Positions 6,561 through 11,700 of a stretch of 11,700 bases of DNA are shown in pieces (position 1 is the stretch's first letter; every line of letters begins with the position of its first letter). The stretch is from DATBGO01 sp050011895 (GTDB lineage: Bacteria; Actinomycetota; Actinomycetes; Streptosporangiales; Streptosporangiaceae): assembly GCA_050011895.1 (NCBI GenBank), contig JBEKIF010000097.1:1-11700 (forward strand). The letters are read 5' to 3'. The translations under genes and the position numbers were made by a program. A model generated the notes under the pieces. The model made no database searches and was not told where the DNA came from. It saw only the letters and a list, made by a program, of their open reading frames with translations.

Positions 6561-6596
6561 GGTTCCGGTTCCGGTTCCGGTTCCGGTCCCGGTCCC
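6561..6596. repeat. Hexanucleotide repeat (GGTTCC)4(GGTCCC)2 before the dioxygenase gene
   Basis: Four exact GGTTCC units (6561-6584) are followed by two GGTCCC units (6585-6596) and a partial GGTT. The tract ends 8 bp before the Shine-Dalgarno and 18 bp before the ATG of the dioxygenase gene, so it sits in the 5' leader. If translated in the downstream phase it would give Gly-Ser and Gly-Pro repeats. Whole-unit changes would keep frame but alter leader length. Confidence 0.9.
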
Positions 6597-6604
6597 GGTT
6601 CGTG

Positions 6605-6610
6605 GGGAGG
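6605..6610 (+). promoter_or_regulatory. Strong ribosome-binding site that fixes the dioxygenase start
   Basis: GGGAGG lies four bases before the ATG at 6615. None of the in-frame upstream starts (6267, 6486, 6501) has a comparable site, so 6615 is chosen. Confidence 0.8.
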
Positions 6611-6614
6611 GAAG

Positions 6615-7166
6615 ATGACGCTCATCAGCCCGGTCGAAACCCGATGTCCCGCTGACCTTGCCGCTGCGATCCGCGGCGCCATCGCCCGCCATGCCGACTG
6701 GCGGGAGACAGCCGCGCTGGTCGCTGACGAGCTGCGCCTGCACCTTCCGGGCCCGGAGATCCTGACGGCGGAGGAGCTGGCAGGCAGCCCCGACGGCTAT
6801 GTCTGCAACGTCCTGCACACTGAGCCCGACGGGTCGTTCTCGGTCTGTGCCCTTATCTGGCGGCCGGGCCAGCAGACCCAGATCCACGACCACGTCGCAT
6901 GGTGCGTCTTCGGCGTCCTGCAAGGCACCGAGTACGAGGAACTGTTCGCGCTGCGGGAGAACGGGACCTGCCTGGCAGAGGTCGGTAGCAATGCCAACCG
7001 GGTGGGTGAGGTCAGCGGATTCGCCCCGCCCGGCGATATCCACCGGGTCCGCAATCACGGTGACGACATCGCGATCTCGGTGCACATCTACGGCGCCGAC
7101 ATCACCAGGCTGGGTAGTAGCGTCCGCCGTACCTACGATCTGCCCGTGCTCTCCCCGGTCGGTTAG
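6615..7166 (+). CDS. Cysteine dioxygenase-family cupin (thiol dioxygenase)
   Basis: A 183-residue cupin related to cysteine dioxygenase, which adds O2 to the thiol of cysteine to give cysteine sulfinate using Fe(II). The three iron ligands are visible: His91 and His93 in QIHDHVAWCVFGVLQG and His143 in GDIHRVRN. Cys97 and Tyr159 (VHIYGAD) align with Cys93 and Tyr157 of mammalian CDO, which form a Cys-Tyr cofactor. The position of the carboxylate-binding Arg60 (Y-T-R-N in rat) reads Y-V-C-N here, so Arg is replaced by Cys64. The substrate may therefore be a thiol other than cysteine, such as a 3-mercapto acid, or may be bound differently. The length is typical of bacterial members. It appears monocistronic and is followed by a possible stem-loop and then the IS66-type insertion. 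Confidence 0.85.
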   Translation: MTLISPVETRCPADLAAAIRGAIARHADWRETAALVADELRLHLPGPEILTAEELAGSPDGYVCNVLHTEPDGSFSVCALIWRPGQQTQIHDHVAWCVFGVLQGTEYEELFALRENGTCLAEVGSNANRVGEVSGFAPPGDIHRVRNHGDDIAISVHIYGADITRLGSSVRRTYDLPVLSPVG

Positions 7167-7171
7167 CCAAG

Positions 7172-7195
7172 CCGGCCGGTTACCGCGACGGCCGG
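7172..7195 (+). terminator. Stem-loop after the dioxygenase gene
   Basis: CCGGCCG (7172-7178) and CGGCCGG (7189-7195) form a 7-bp GC stem with a 10-nt loop, starting 6 bp after the stop codon. Position and strength fit an actinomycete terminator, but no T-run follows. Confidence 0.45.
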
Positions 7196-7243
7196 GGCAC
7201 AAGAGGGGGCCCGAGTAGCGAGCGGGAAATTTTGATCGGATAT

Positions 7244-7277
7244 CCCTGAACTGCACAAACGCAAATGCAGTTCAGGG
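7244..7277. repeat. Perfect 12-bp hairpin at the IS insertion point
   Basis: CCCTGAACTGCA (7244-7255) and TGCAGTTCAGGG (7266-7277) are exact reverse complements with an A-rich 10-nt loop. The hairpin ends one base before the target duplication of the insertion sequence. It is not followed by a T-run on either strand. It could be a terminator, an operator for a dimeric protein, or an insertion target. Confidence 0.85.
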
Positions 7278-7278
7278 T

Positions 7279-7286
7279 CGCCGCGT
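7279..7286. repeat. Left copy of the 8-bp target-site duplication
   Basis: CGCCGCGT directly abuts the left terminal repeat and is repeated exactly at 9469-9476. Eight-base duplications are characteristic of the IS66 family. Confidence 0.95.
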
Positions 7287-7305
7287 GTAGCTATTCAGCA
7301 AGCGT
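7287..7305 (+). repeat. Left terminal inverted repeat of the IS66-family element
   Basis: GTAGCTATTCAGCAAGCGT matches the reverse complement of 9450-9468 at all 19 positions. It begins 5'-GTAG, close to the 5'-GTAA common at IS66-family tips. Confidence 0.95.
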
Positions 7306-7437
7306 CAGCGGTTTAGCGTTCGGCGCCTGGGCTGACCTTGCGGGTTGCGGCTGCTGAGTTTCGCGGACTGTGGCGGGGTGCGCGGGTGGCGACACGCCGG
7401 GGCTGGGTTGTTGACCGGCGGGCCGAGATGGTGATCA

Positions 7438-8925
7438 TTGCCTTTTGTGCCCGCCGTGCCTGGTGTTCCCTCGGCTGAGGAGCTTTCGGCTTTGCCGGCT
7501 GCTGAGCTGGCAGCGCGGCTGGCTGAGGCGTACCAGCTGATCGGCGAGCTGACCGCGCAGGTCGGGCGCCTGTCGGCCCAGGTTGAAGATCTTAAGCGCC
7601 AGGTGCGCAGGGACTCGTCCACGTCGTCGCGTCCGCCTTCGTCTGACAGCCCGTATAAGAAGGGCGCGGACCGGTCGTTGCGGGAGCGGGGAAAACGGCG
7701 GCCGGGCAAGCAGCCGGGCGGCCCTGGATCGACGATGTGCCTGGTGGATGACCCGGATGAGAGGCTGGAGTTCCCTCCGGCGGCGTGCTGCGGGTGCGGT
7801 GCTGGCCTGGCCGGGGCGCCGGTGGCGGCGCAGCGCCGTCATCAGGTCACCGATATCGGGCCGGCGCCGGCGCCGAAGGTCACCGAGTACGTGGCGCAGG
7901 CCAAGGAGTGCCCTGGGTGCGGGACCCTCACCGAGGGGAAGCTTCCGGCGCATGTCCGGGCGCGGGCCAGCTTCGGGCCGGAGACCTGCGCGCAGGCCGC
8001 GAACCTGACTGCCGGCCACTACATCCCCGTTCACCGGGCCACGCTGCTGCTATGCCAGCTCGCCGGGGTCGCCGTATCCACCGGGTGGATGGCCGGGATC
8101 CGGGGCCGCGCCGCCGGGCTGGTAGAGGCCAGCGGGTTCATGGACCGGGTCCGGGAGCTGCTGAAGACGGCTCCGGCGGTGCACGCTGATGAGACCCCGG
8201 CCCGCGCGGCGGGCGGGACCCGGTACGTGCACCTGGCCTGCACCCGCTACCTGACCTGCATGCACACCGGGGACCGGTCGGCGGACGCGATCGACGCCGG
8301 GCAGGTTCTCCCCGGCTACTCCGGCGTCATCGTCCGGGACGGATACGCCGGCTACGGGCACCTCACCGATGCCCTGCACGCATGGTGCGGGGTTCACCTG
8401 CTCCGCGATCTCAAAGGCCTGTACGAGTTCGAGTCAGGTAAGCAGGACTGGGCATCGCAGATGGCGAGCCTGCTGATCGGGGCCCGCGACGCCGCCTCGG
8501 CCGCCCGCCTCGCCAGGCAGTCCGCCTTGGACCCCGCGGTCCTGGATGACCTGGTCACCCGCTACCGGGAACTCGCCGCCGCCGGGCTCGCCGGCAACCT
8601 TTACCGCCGCACCGCGACCGCGAAGGATGCCCGCCGCGTCGCCCGCCGGTTCCTCAGCTTCGAAGACCTCATCCTCCGCTTCGCCACCCGCCCTGACCTG
8701 GACATCTTTTCCAATAACGAGGCAGAGCGGACCATCCGCCCGGTCAAGGTCCAGCAGCGCAGCTCCGGAGGTTCATGGCGCACCATCGAAGGGCTCGCCG
8801 AGTTCGCGCTCGTCCAGTCCTATCTGTCCACCGCCCGCAAATGGGGCATCAGCAAACTCGGCGCCCTCCGCAGCCTGTTCAACGGCCGCGCATGGCTCCC
8901 GCCCGGCCTCGAACCCGCCGGATAA
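7438..8925 (+). CDS. tnpC: IS66-family transposase (TnpC type)
   Basis: A 495-residue DDE transposase. The N-terminus has a leucine-zipper-like helix (about 15-58), then a Ser/Pro-rich basic stretch (STSSRPPSSDSPYKK, GKRRPGKQPGGPGS) typical of IS66. A zinc-finger-like region contains CCGCG (117-121) and CPGCG (158-162). The IS66 core follows with HYIPVHRAT, Asp251 in AVHADETP, Asp301 in VIVRDGYAGY, the helix HAWCGVHLLRDLKGL, and NNEAERTIRPVKVQQRSSGG carrying the catalytic Glu (Glu430 most likely). The ORF is uninterrupted and of family length. The start is uncertain: TTG 7438 or GTG 7447, in an A/T-richer stretch without a strong ribosome site; an ATG at 7428 is out of frame. Confidence 0.95.
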   Translation: MPFVPAVPGVPSAEELSALPAAELAARLAEAYQLIGELTAQVGRLSAQVEDLKRQVRRDSSTSSRPPSSDSPYKKGADRSLRERGKRRPGKQPGGPGSTMCLVDDPDERLEFPPAACCGCGAGLAGAPVAAQRRHQVTDIGPAPAPKVTEYVAQAKECPGCGTLTEGKLPAHVRARASFGPETCAQAANLTAGHYIPVHRATLLLCQLAGVAVSTGWMAGIRGRAAGLVEASGFMDRVRELLKTAPAVHADETPARAAGGTRYVHLACTRYLTCMHTGDRSADAIDAGQVLPGYSGVIVRDGYAGYGHLTDALHAWCGVHLLRDLKGLYEFESGKQDWASQMASLLIGARDAASAARLARQSALDPAVLDDLVTRYRELAAAGLAGNLYRRTATAKDARRVARRFLSFEDLILRFATRPDLDIFSNNEAERTIRPVKVQQRSSGGSWRTIEGLAEFALVQSYLSTARKWGISKLGALRSLFNGRAWLPPGLEPAG

Positions 8926-8943
8926 CGCGGCTGCCAGCACCGT

Positions 8944-8980
8944 CTGAAAACCAGATCCGGAACTGGCTGATCGTCTCGGC
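8944..8980. repeat. Left arm of a nested inverted repeat within the IS
   Basis: The arm comprises CTGAAAACCAGATCCGG (8944-8960) and TGATCGTCTCGGC (8968-8980). The second part is an exact reverse complement of 9363-9375; the first matches the reverse complement of 9387-9403 at 13 of 17 positions, and all four differences are transitions. It begins 18 bp after the transposase stop codon. Confidence 0.8.
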
Positions 8981-9112
8981 CCGCGCTTGGGGTGCTTGGC
9001 CTAGCTCGTGGACGGCCGCCGGGGACAGACGATCGCCGGCGCCGGTTCGCATCTTCGTCGTGACCGGCGGATCATGGAATGCAGAGGGGTCCGTGCTCAA
9101 GCAGGAGGCAGG

Positions 9113-9385
9113 ATGAACCGGATCCGGCGTCGCGCAAGCGCAGCGGTCAATCCGGTGTCGACTGCGGCCACCAGGTGGTGGTGCCACTCGGCCTTGCGTC
9201 ACATGCTGACCGGCCACGGGCCGGCGGCCAGGCAGCGACGGCTCATCCGCCATGGGACGCCGGGCATCCGCCATGGCCCGCCAGGCACCGGGTTCACGCC
9301 GTCCGCCGAACAGATGGCCGAGCAGATGAATGCGCGCGCGAGAGCGATCGACGATCTGCTTAGCCGAGACGATCACGAAATGTGA
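9113..9385 (+). CDS. Small passenger ORF in the IS66-family element, unknown function
   Basis: A 90-residue ORF preceded by AGGAGG four bases before its ATG, the best ribosome site in the element. Most third codon positions are G/C, consistent with real coding. The protein is basic at the start (MNRIRRRASAAV), has a two-unit repeat of a seven-residue motif (LIRHGTP, GIRHGPP, from a 12-bp DNA repeat at 9244-9255 and 9265-9276), and ends in an amphipathic helix (SAEQMAEQMNARARAIDDLL). I recognise no domain; it does not resemble IS66 TnpA or TnpB, which in any case lie upstream of tnpC. Its last codons overlap the right arm of the nested inverted repeat. It may be cargo or an accessory transposition factor, or an open frame without function. 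Confidence 0.5.
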   Translation: MNRIRRRASAAVNPVSTAATRWWCHSALRHMLTGHGPAARQRRLIRHGTPGIRHGPPGTGFTPSAEQMAEQMNARARAIDDLLSRDDHEM

Positions 9386-9403
9386 GCCAGACCCAGTTTT
9401 CAG
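9363..9403. repeat. Right arm of the nested inverted repeat within the IS
   Basis: The arm comprises GCCGAGACGATCA (9363-9375), exactly complementary to the left arm, and an imperfect partner ending in GTTTTCAG (9396-9403). It covers the last seven sense codons and stop of the passenger ORF. No convincing target duplication flanks the two arms. Confidence 0.8.
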
Positions 9404-9449
9404 GCGTCACCGACCCGCGGCACAGGGCCCTCGTCACAGCACGCCATTA

Positions 9450-9468
9450 ACGCTTGCTGAATAGCTAC
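9450..9468 (-). repeat. Right terminal inverted repeat of the IS66-family element
   Basis: ACGCTTGCTGAATAGCTAC is the exact reverse complement of the left terminal repeat and is followed immediately by the second CGCCGCGT. Confidence 0.95.
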
Positions 9469-9476
9469 CGCCGCGT
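9469..9476. repeat. Right copy of the 8-bp target-site duplication
   Basis: CGCCGCGT is identical to 7279-7286 and abuts the right terminal repeat. Removing one copy plus the element restores the original intergenic sequence. Confidence 0.95.
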
Positions 9477-9535
9477 TGCCCGCCGAGATGGTCCAGGAAT
9501 CCGAAGCTAACGACCGGGGGTAAGGCAGGAAGAGG

Positions 9536-9682
9536 TCAGGGGTCCTCGACGTAGCCGGCGGCGATGTCGTCGGGTGGGTTGGTGTAGAACCGCAGGTCGA
9601 TCTTCCCGGCCGCCTCGTCGGATCGTACGCCCCGTACCGCCTGGTCGAGGTAACGCTTGCGCCGATGCGGCGACGCTGTCAT
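9536..9682 (-). CDS. Small unrecognised protein, 48 residues
   Basis: Minus-strand ATG (9682) to TGA (9536-9538). The peptide begins MTASPHRRKRYLDQAVRGVR and ends GKIDLRFYTNPPDDIAAGYV then EDP. Its mixed composition, with a basic N-terminal helix and an ordered-looking RFYTNPPDDIAAGY tail, is more protein-like than the overlapping frames, and third codon positions are mostly G/C. An in-frame TAG seven codons before the ATG closes the frame upstream; only a weak GGGG ribosome site precedes it. It may be a genuine small protein or the 3' remnant of a longer gene. I recognise no family. Confidence 0.45.
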   Translation of the reverse strand: MTASPHRRKRYLDQAVRGVRSDEAAGKIDLRFYTNPPDDIAAGYVEDP

Positions 9683-9808
9683 TGGCCCCGGCGGGATCGG
9701 CTACCACGATATTCGGGCCCGGCTAGCAAGAAACCTCGGCGGTGAGCCGAACCGCGTCGTGGTTTGTTGCTACTTACTCTCCGAGCGAATCCTTTGGGGA
9801 GGTTATAG
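9683..9808 (+). promoter_or_regulatory. Leader of the ECF sigma operon
   Basis: This 126-bp stretch must contain the sigma operon promoter. It ends with GGGGAGG (9796-9802), six bases before the GTG start. GAAACC (9730-9735) and CGTC (9755-9758) resemble ECF -35 and -10 boxes, but the 19-bp spacing is too long for the usual 15-17, so autoregulation is not established. Confidence 0.4.
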
Positions 9809-10411
9809 GTGAACGATCCGCACCGGGACGTCGGCGCAGCAACCTTCACCGCACGTGACGATCCTGCCCGCGAGGATGCTGGGTTGCTGCGCAGGATCGG
9901 CCAGGGCGATGAGGATGCGATGGCCTCGTTCTACCGTGCGCACGGCCGGGTGGTGTTCGCGCAGGTTCTGCTGGTGACCGGTGAGCGGGTGCTGGCCGAG
10001 GAGATCGTGCAGGACGCGATGCTCGCCGTCTGGCGCGGGGCGGGCTCGTTCCGGGGCGAGTCGTCGGTGCGGTCCTGGGTGATCGCCATCGCCCGGCGGC
10101 AGACCCGGGACCGGCTGCGAGGCCGCCGGCTGCGGGTGGTGGACGACGCCAACCTGGCCGATCAGCCGGGTTCGGGCCCGGGGCCGGAGGTCACGGCCCT
10201 GGACCGGGCGGAACTGGCCGAGGTGACCGGTGCGATCCGGGAGCTCGCATCACCCCACCGGGAGGTACTAGGCCTTGCCTTCGGCTCCGGGCTCAGCCTC
10301 CCCGAGGTCGCGGGCGTGCTGGAGATCCCGGTCGGGACGGTGAAGAGCCGCCTGACCGCGGCGCGCACCGCACTGAACCGGATTCTTAACGAGAAGGGCC
10401 AGAACCGATGA
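9809..10411 (+). CDS. ECF-family RNA polymerase sigma factor (sigma-70 family)
   Basis: A 200-residue extracytoplasmic-function sigma factor. Region 2 (about 38-105) contains FYRAHGRVVFAQVLLVTGER, AEEIVQDAMLAVWR, and SFRGESSVRSWVIAIARRQT followed by RDRLR, which recognise the -10 element and bind core polymerase. A Gly/Pro-rich linker (118-128) leads to region 4 (about 133-192) with the helix-turn-helix LSLPEVAGVLEIPVGTVKSR for -35 recognition. The GTG start is set by GGGGAGG six bases upstream. The stop codon overlaps the ATG of the anti-sigma gene (ATGA at 10408-10411), the usual arrangement for equimolar synthesis. No C-terminal SnoaL-like extension is present. Confidence 0.95.
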   Translation: MNDPHRDVGAATFTARDDPAREDAGLLRRIGQGDEDAMASFYRAHGRVVFAQVLLVTGERVLAEEIVQDAMLAVWRGAGSFRGESSVRSWVIAIARRQTRDRLRGRRLRVVDDANLADQPGSGPGPEVTALDRAELAEVTGAIRELASPHREVLGLAFGSGLSLPEVAGVLEIPVGTVKSRLTAARTALNRILNEKGQNR

Positions 10412-11370
10412 ACGCAGACCCTGCTGACACCCGCTACCCCCATCTGGACCTCGGCGACCTGATCGCCGGGGCCGCCGGCCAGCCGATCGGCGACCGGGCC
10501 CGGGAGCACCTGGCCAGCTGCGAGCACTGCCAACTCGAGGCGAACCGGTGGAACCTGGTTGCCGACGGGGTCCGCGGCCTGGCGGCCGCTGCGCCCGGGA
10601 CAGCCCAGCCTGCCCGGCCGCGGCGCACCGGACAGCGTGTCCTGGCGGGTCCCTGGCGGCGCGCCATGCTGGTGGCCGGCAGCGCGGCAGCCGCGCTCGT
10701 CCTGCTCGCCGGGGTCGGTGAGGTGACCGGACTCGTGCACGTGCACCTATCCGGTCCCAGCACCGAGACGGCCCTCACCGCGGTCACCGGGTGCTCCCAG
10801 CTCGAGCAGGCCGACGGGACGCTCGAGCAGGTGACCGGCAGCAGCCTGGTCATCACCACGGCCAGCGGCCAGCCGGTGACCGTGACCACGACGGCGACCA
10901 CGTTCGTGTCCATGTCCGGACCGCTGCTGAGCGACATCACCGACGGGGCGTCCGTCATGGTCCGCGGCTCCAGCTCCGGCGGGACGATCACGGCCGCGAT
11001 CGTCACCGTCGGACAGCCGTTCAGCGCGGTGAACCCACTGGGCTTCGTCCCTGTCCAGGGGACGGTATCGGACGCGAGCACCGCCGGGTTCACCCTCGTG
11101 ACATCCAGCGGAACCCGGGTCCCGGTGACCACCTCCGGCGGCACGCTCGTCGTCATACCCCACGCCAGCCCGGGCCAGCTGCAGGCCGGCGCCACCATCT
11201 TCGCCGTCGGCCACGCCGGACCGGACGGGACGCTGTCGGCACGAGGGGTGGCAGCAATCACCCAATTCCGGTCAGGGCCGCACCTCGGCGTGTCGGTCAG
11301 AGACTGCTCGCCCAGCTCGGTCACCGAGGCGCTCGGCGCGATCAGCGCGGCGCCCTTCTCCGGCGGCTGA
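10408..11370 (+). CDS. Membrane anti-sigma factor with beta-rich extracytoplasmic domain
   Basis: A 320-residue probable regulator of the sigma factor encoded just upstream, overlapping it by four bases. The N-terminal cytoplasmic part has a zinc-binding anti-sigma-type motif, His34-x3-Cys38-x2-Cys41 (EHLASCEHCQLEANRW). One transmembrane helix follows at about 86-108 (AMLVAGSAAAALVLLAGVGE). The outside part is Thr/Ser/Val-rich and contains two similar beta-rich units (about 135-202 and 215-285, each with a G-T-[LV]-x6-[SG]-F/L-x-[LI]-[VT]-[TV]-[TS]-S-G pattern), reminiscent of DUF5666-type domains. Cys129 and Cys300 bracket the two units and could form a disulfide. Anti-sigmas of this type hold the sigma factor at the membrane until an envelope signal arrives. 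The DUF5666 assignment is from pattern recognition only. Confidence 0.85.
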   Translation: MNADPADTRYPHLDLGDLIAGAAGQPIGDRAREHLASCEHCQLEANRWNLVADGVRGLAAAAPGTAQPARPRRTGQRVLAGPWRRAMLVAGSAAAALVLLAGVGEVTGLVHVHLSGPSTETALTAVTGCSQLEQADGTLEQVTGSSLVITTASGQPVTVTTTATTFVSMSGPLLSDITDGASVMVRGSSSGGTITAAIVTVGQPFSAVNPLGFVPVQGTVSDASTAGFTLVTSSGTRVPVTTSGGTLVVIPHASPGQLQAGATIFAVGHAGPDGTLSARGVAAITQFRSGPHLGVSVRDCSPSSVTEALGAISAAPFSGG

Positions 11371-11430
11371 TCCGCAGACCCCGACGGCTGGAGACACGAT
11401 GTCCCGTTTTGGCTTCTTGAGGAGGCCGCG

Positions 11431-11700
11431 ATGAAAGACAAGACCGGTGCTAGCCGGGGCCCGCGGCGTGCGGCAGCCCTGGCTGTCGTGTCAGCCGTCG
11501 CCGTGCTGACGGCGTGCGGCGGCAGTCCCTCGTCCTCCGGCGGCTCGGCCTCGACAGAGTCGGCGACCTACCGGGCGGAACTTGCCTACGCACAGTGCAT
11601 GCGAGCCCACGACGTGCCGGACTTCCCCGACCCCAACCCATCGGCGAGCATCAGCATCAGCGGGCGACCGCACGGCAACAGCCCCGCGGCGCGGGCTAAT
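11431..11700 (+). CDS. Secreted lipoprotein, 'CMRAHDVPDFPDP' type (partial, runs off right edge)
   Basis: The first 90 codons are present and the frame is open to the window end. GAGGAGG (11419-11425) lies five bases before the ATG. A basic start (MKDKTGASRGPRRA) and a hydrophobic stretch (ALAVVSAVAVL) lead to the lipobox LTAC, with Cys29 as the lipidated residue, then a Gly/Ser linker. The mature part has YAQCMRAHDVPDFPDPNP, a signature of small actinobacterial lipoproteins and of some HlyD-like efflux adaptor proteins; its function is not known to me. The gene starts 60 bp after the anti-sigma gene and is likely in the same operon, so it may belong to the regulon or be linked to a transporter further right. 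Confidence 0.85.
   Translation, partial: MKDKTGASRGPRRAAALAVVSAVAVLTACGGSPSSSGGSASTESATYRAELAYAQCMRAHDVPDFPDPNPSASISISGRPHGNSPAARAN

Larger units (their letters stand above)
6266..6614. promoter_or_regulatory. 349-bp divergent leader between exonuclease and dioxygenase genes
   Basis: This gap should hold promoters for both genes. The half next to the exonuclease is very GC-rich. Around 6475-6520 it becomes AT-richer (TAATCTATATG, then TTGGCA at 6514-6519), the most likely promoter zone for the dioxygenase gene, although I cannot pair a -35 with a -10 at normal spacing. The end carries a hexanucleotide repeat (6561-6596). A plus-strand frame stays open through the whole gap in phase with the dioxygenase, but its upstream codons look random. 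Confidence 0.45.
7287..9468 (+). mobile_element. Complete IS66-family insertion sequence (single-transposase, ISBst12-like)
   Basis: The 2182-bp element is bounded by perfect 19-bp inverted repeats, GTAGCTATTCAGCAAGCGT at 7287-7305 and its reverse complement at 9450-9468, and flanked by identical 8-bp duplications CGCCGCGT. It encodes one IS66-type transposase and no TnpA/TnpB accessory genes, as in the ISBst12 subgroup. Unlike a minimal element it carries about 520 bp after the transposase, holding a small ORF within a second inverted repeat. Intact ends, duplication and transposase imply a recent and possibly active insertion. Confidence 0.95.

Noticed and set aside
6267..6614. In-frame N-terminal extension of the dioxygenase by up to 116 residues
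   Set aside because: The added residues are low-complexity with no upstream ribosome site, while ATG 6615 has GGGAGG at ideal distance and begins at the family-typical position.
8879..9376. Minus-strand 165-residue frame opposite the IS passenger ORF
   Set aside because: Arg/Pro/Ala-rich with no recognisable motif and no ribosome site; the plus-strand ORF has AGGAGG and a better codon pattern.
7265..9535. Gene possibly interrupted by the insertion sequence
   Set aside because: Removing the element and one target copy restores only a 22-codon frame (MQFRVAALPAEMVQ then ESEANDRG) whose start lies in the hairpin; the site is better seen as intergenic.
9730..9758. ECF-type autoregulatory promoter (GAAACC ... 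CGTC)
   Set aside because: The 19-bp gap between the boxes is longer than the 15-17 bp expected, so it is not called as a promoter.
10434..11441. Long minus-strand frame (335 residues) opposite the anti-sigma gene
   Set aside because: Antisense shadow of a Thr/Val/Ser-rich gene; the plus strand has the sigma/anti-sigma overlap, zinc motif and transmembrane helix.
1..11700. CRISPR array, tRNA or rRNA gene
   Set aside because: No regularly spaced direct repeats with unique spacers, and no cloverleaf or conserved rRNA sequence was seen; a covariance-model scan was not possible here.

Overview
The window is very GC-rich (G/C at most third codon positions), uses GTG and TTG starts as well as ATG, and encodes an ECF sigma/anti-sigma pair, a SpoIIE-type phosphatase, a CDO-family dioxygenase and a lipoprotein with an 'AQCMRAHDVPDFPDP' signature. 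Together these point to a chromosomal region of a high-GC actinomycete. Genus cannot be fixed from the sequence alone.

Layout. (1) 1-245: possible tail of a plus-strand gene running in from the left edge, then a non-coding leader. (2) 246-1076 (+): half-length, catalytically degenerate AMP-binding (acyl-CoA ligase-like) protein. (3) 1188-4233 (-): an Lrp/AsnC regulator, a non-coding gap holding a decayed ABC-ATPase fragment on the opposite strand, then a tight two-gene operon in which an M24 Xaa-Pro-type peptidase is followed after 2 bp by an acyl-CoA dehydrogenase. (4) 4379-5263 (+): short PP2C/SpoIIE-type phosphatase, divergent from the peptidase. (5) 5345-6265 (-): stand-alone 5'-3' exonuclease converging on the phosphatase, with an 18-bp triple tandem repeat between them. 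(6) 6615-7166 (+): cysteine-dioxygenase-family cupin whose leader carries a hexanucleotide repeat directly before its ribosome-binding site. (7) 7287-9468: a complete IS66-family insertion sequence with perfect 19-bp terminal inverted repeats and an intact 8-bp target duplication (CGCCGCGT). It has a single transposase gene plus a small passenger ORF framed by a second, nested inverted repeat. The element landed one base from the foot of a perfect 12-bp hairpin. (8) 9536-9682 (-): an unrecognised 48-residue ORF. (9) 9809-11700 (+): ECF sigma factor, overlapping membrane anti-sigma factor (ATGA), and the start of a lipoprotein gene that runs off the right edge.

How it fits together. The window is a mosaic of small transcription units. 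The sigma/anti-sigma/lipoprotein genes look like one envelope-stress operon: a cytoplasmic zinc-binding-type domain holds the sigma factor and a beta-rich extracytoplasmic part probably senses the signal. The peptidase and dehydrogenase look co-translated, and the nearby Lrp-type regulator is a plausible but unproven controller. Several features record decay and rearrangement: the half AMP-binding gene, the ABC-ATPase relic with a frameshift, and the IS66-type insertion. No completely new defence or biosynthetic system is evident. The least conventional structures are the nested inverted-repeat cassette inside the IS, the hexamer tract before the dioxygenase gene, and the strong hairpin inside the start of the phosphatase gene.
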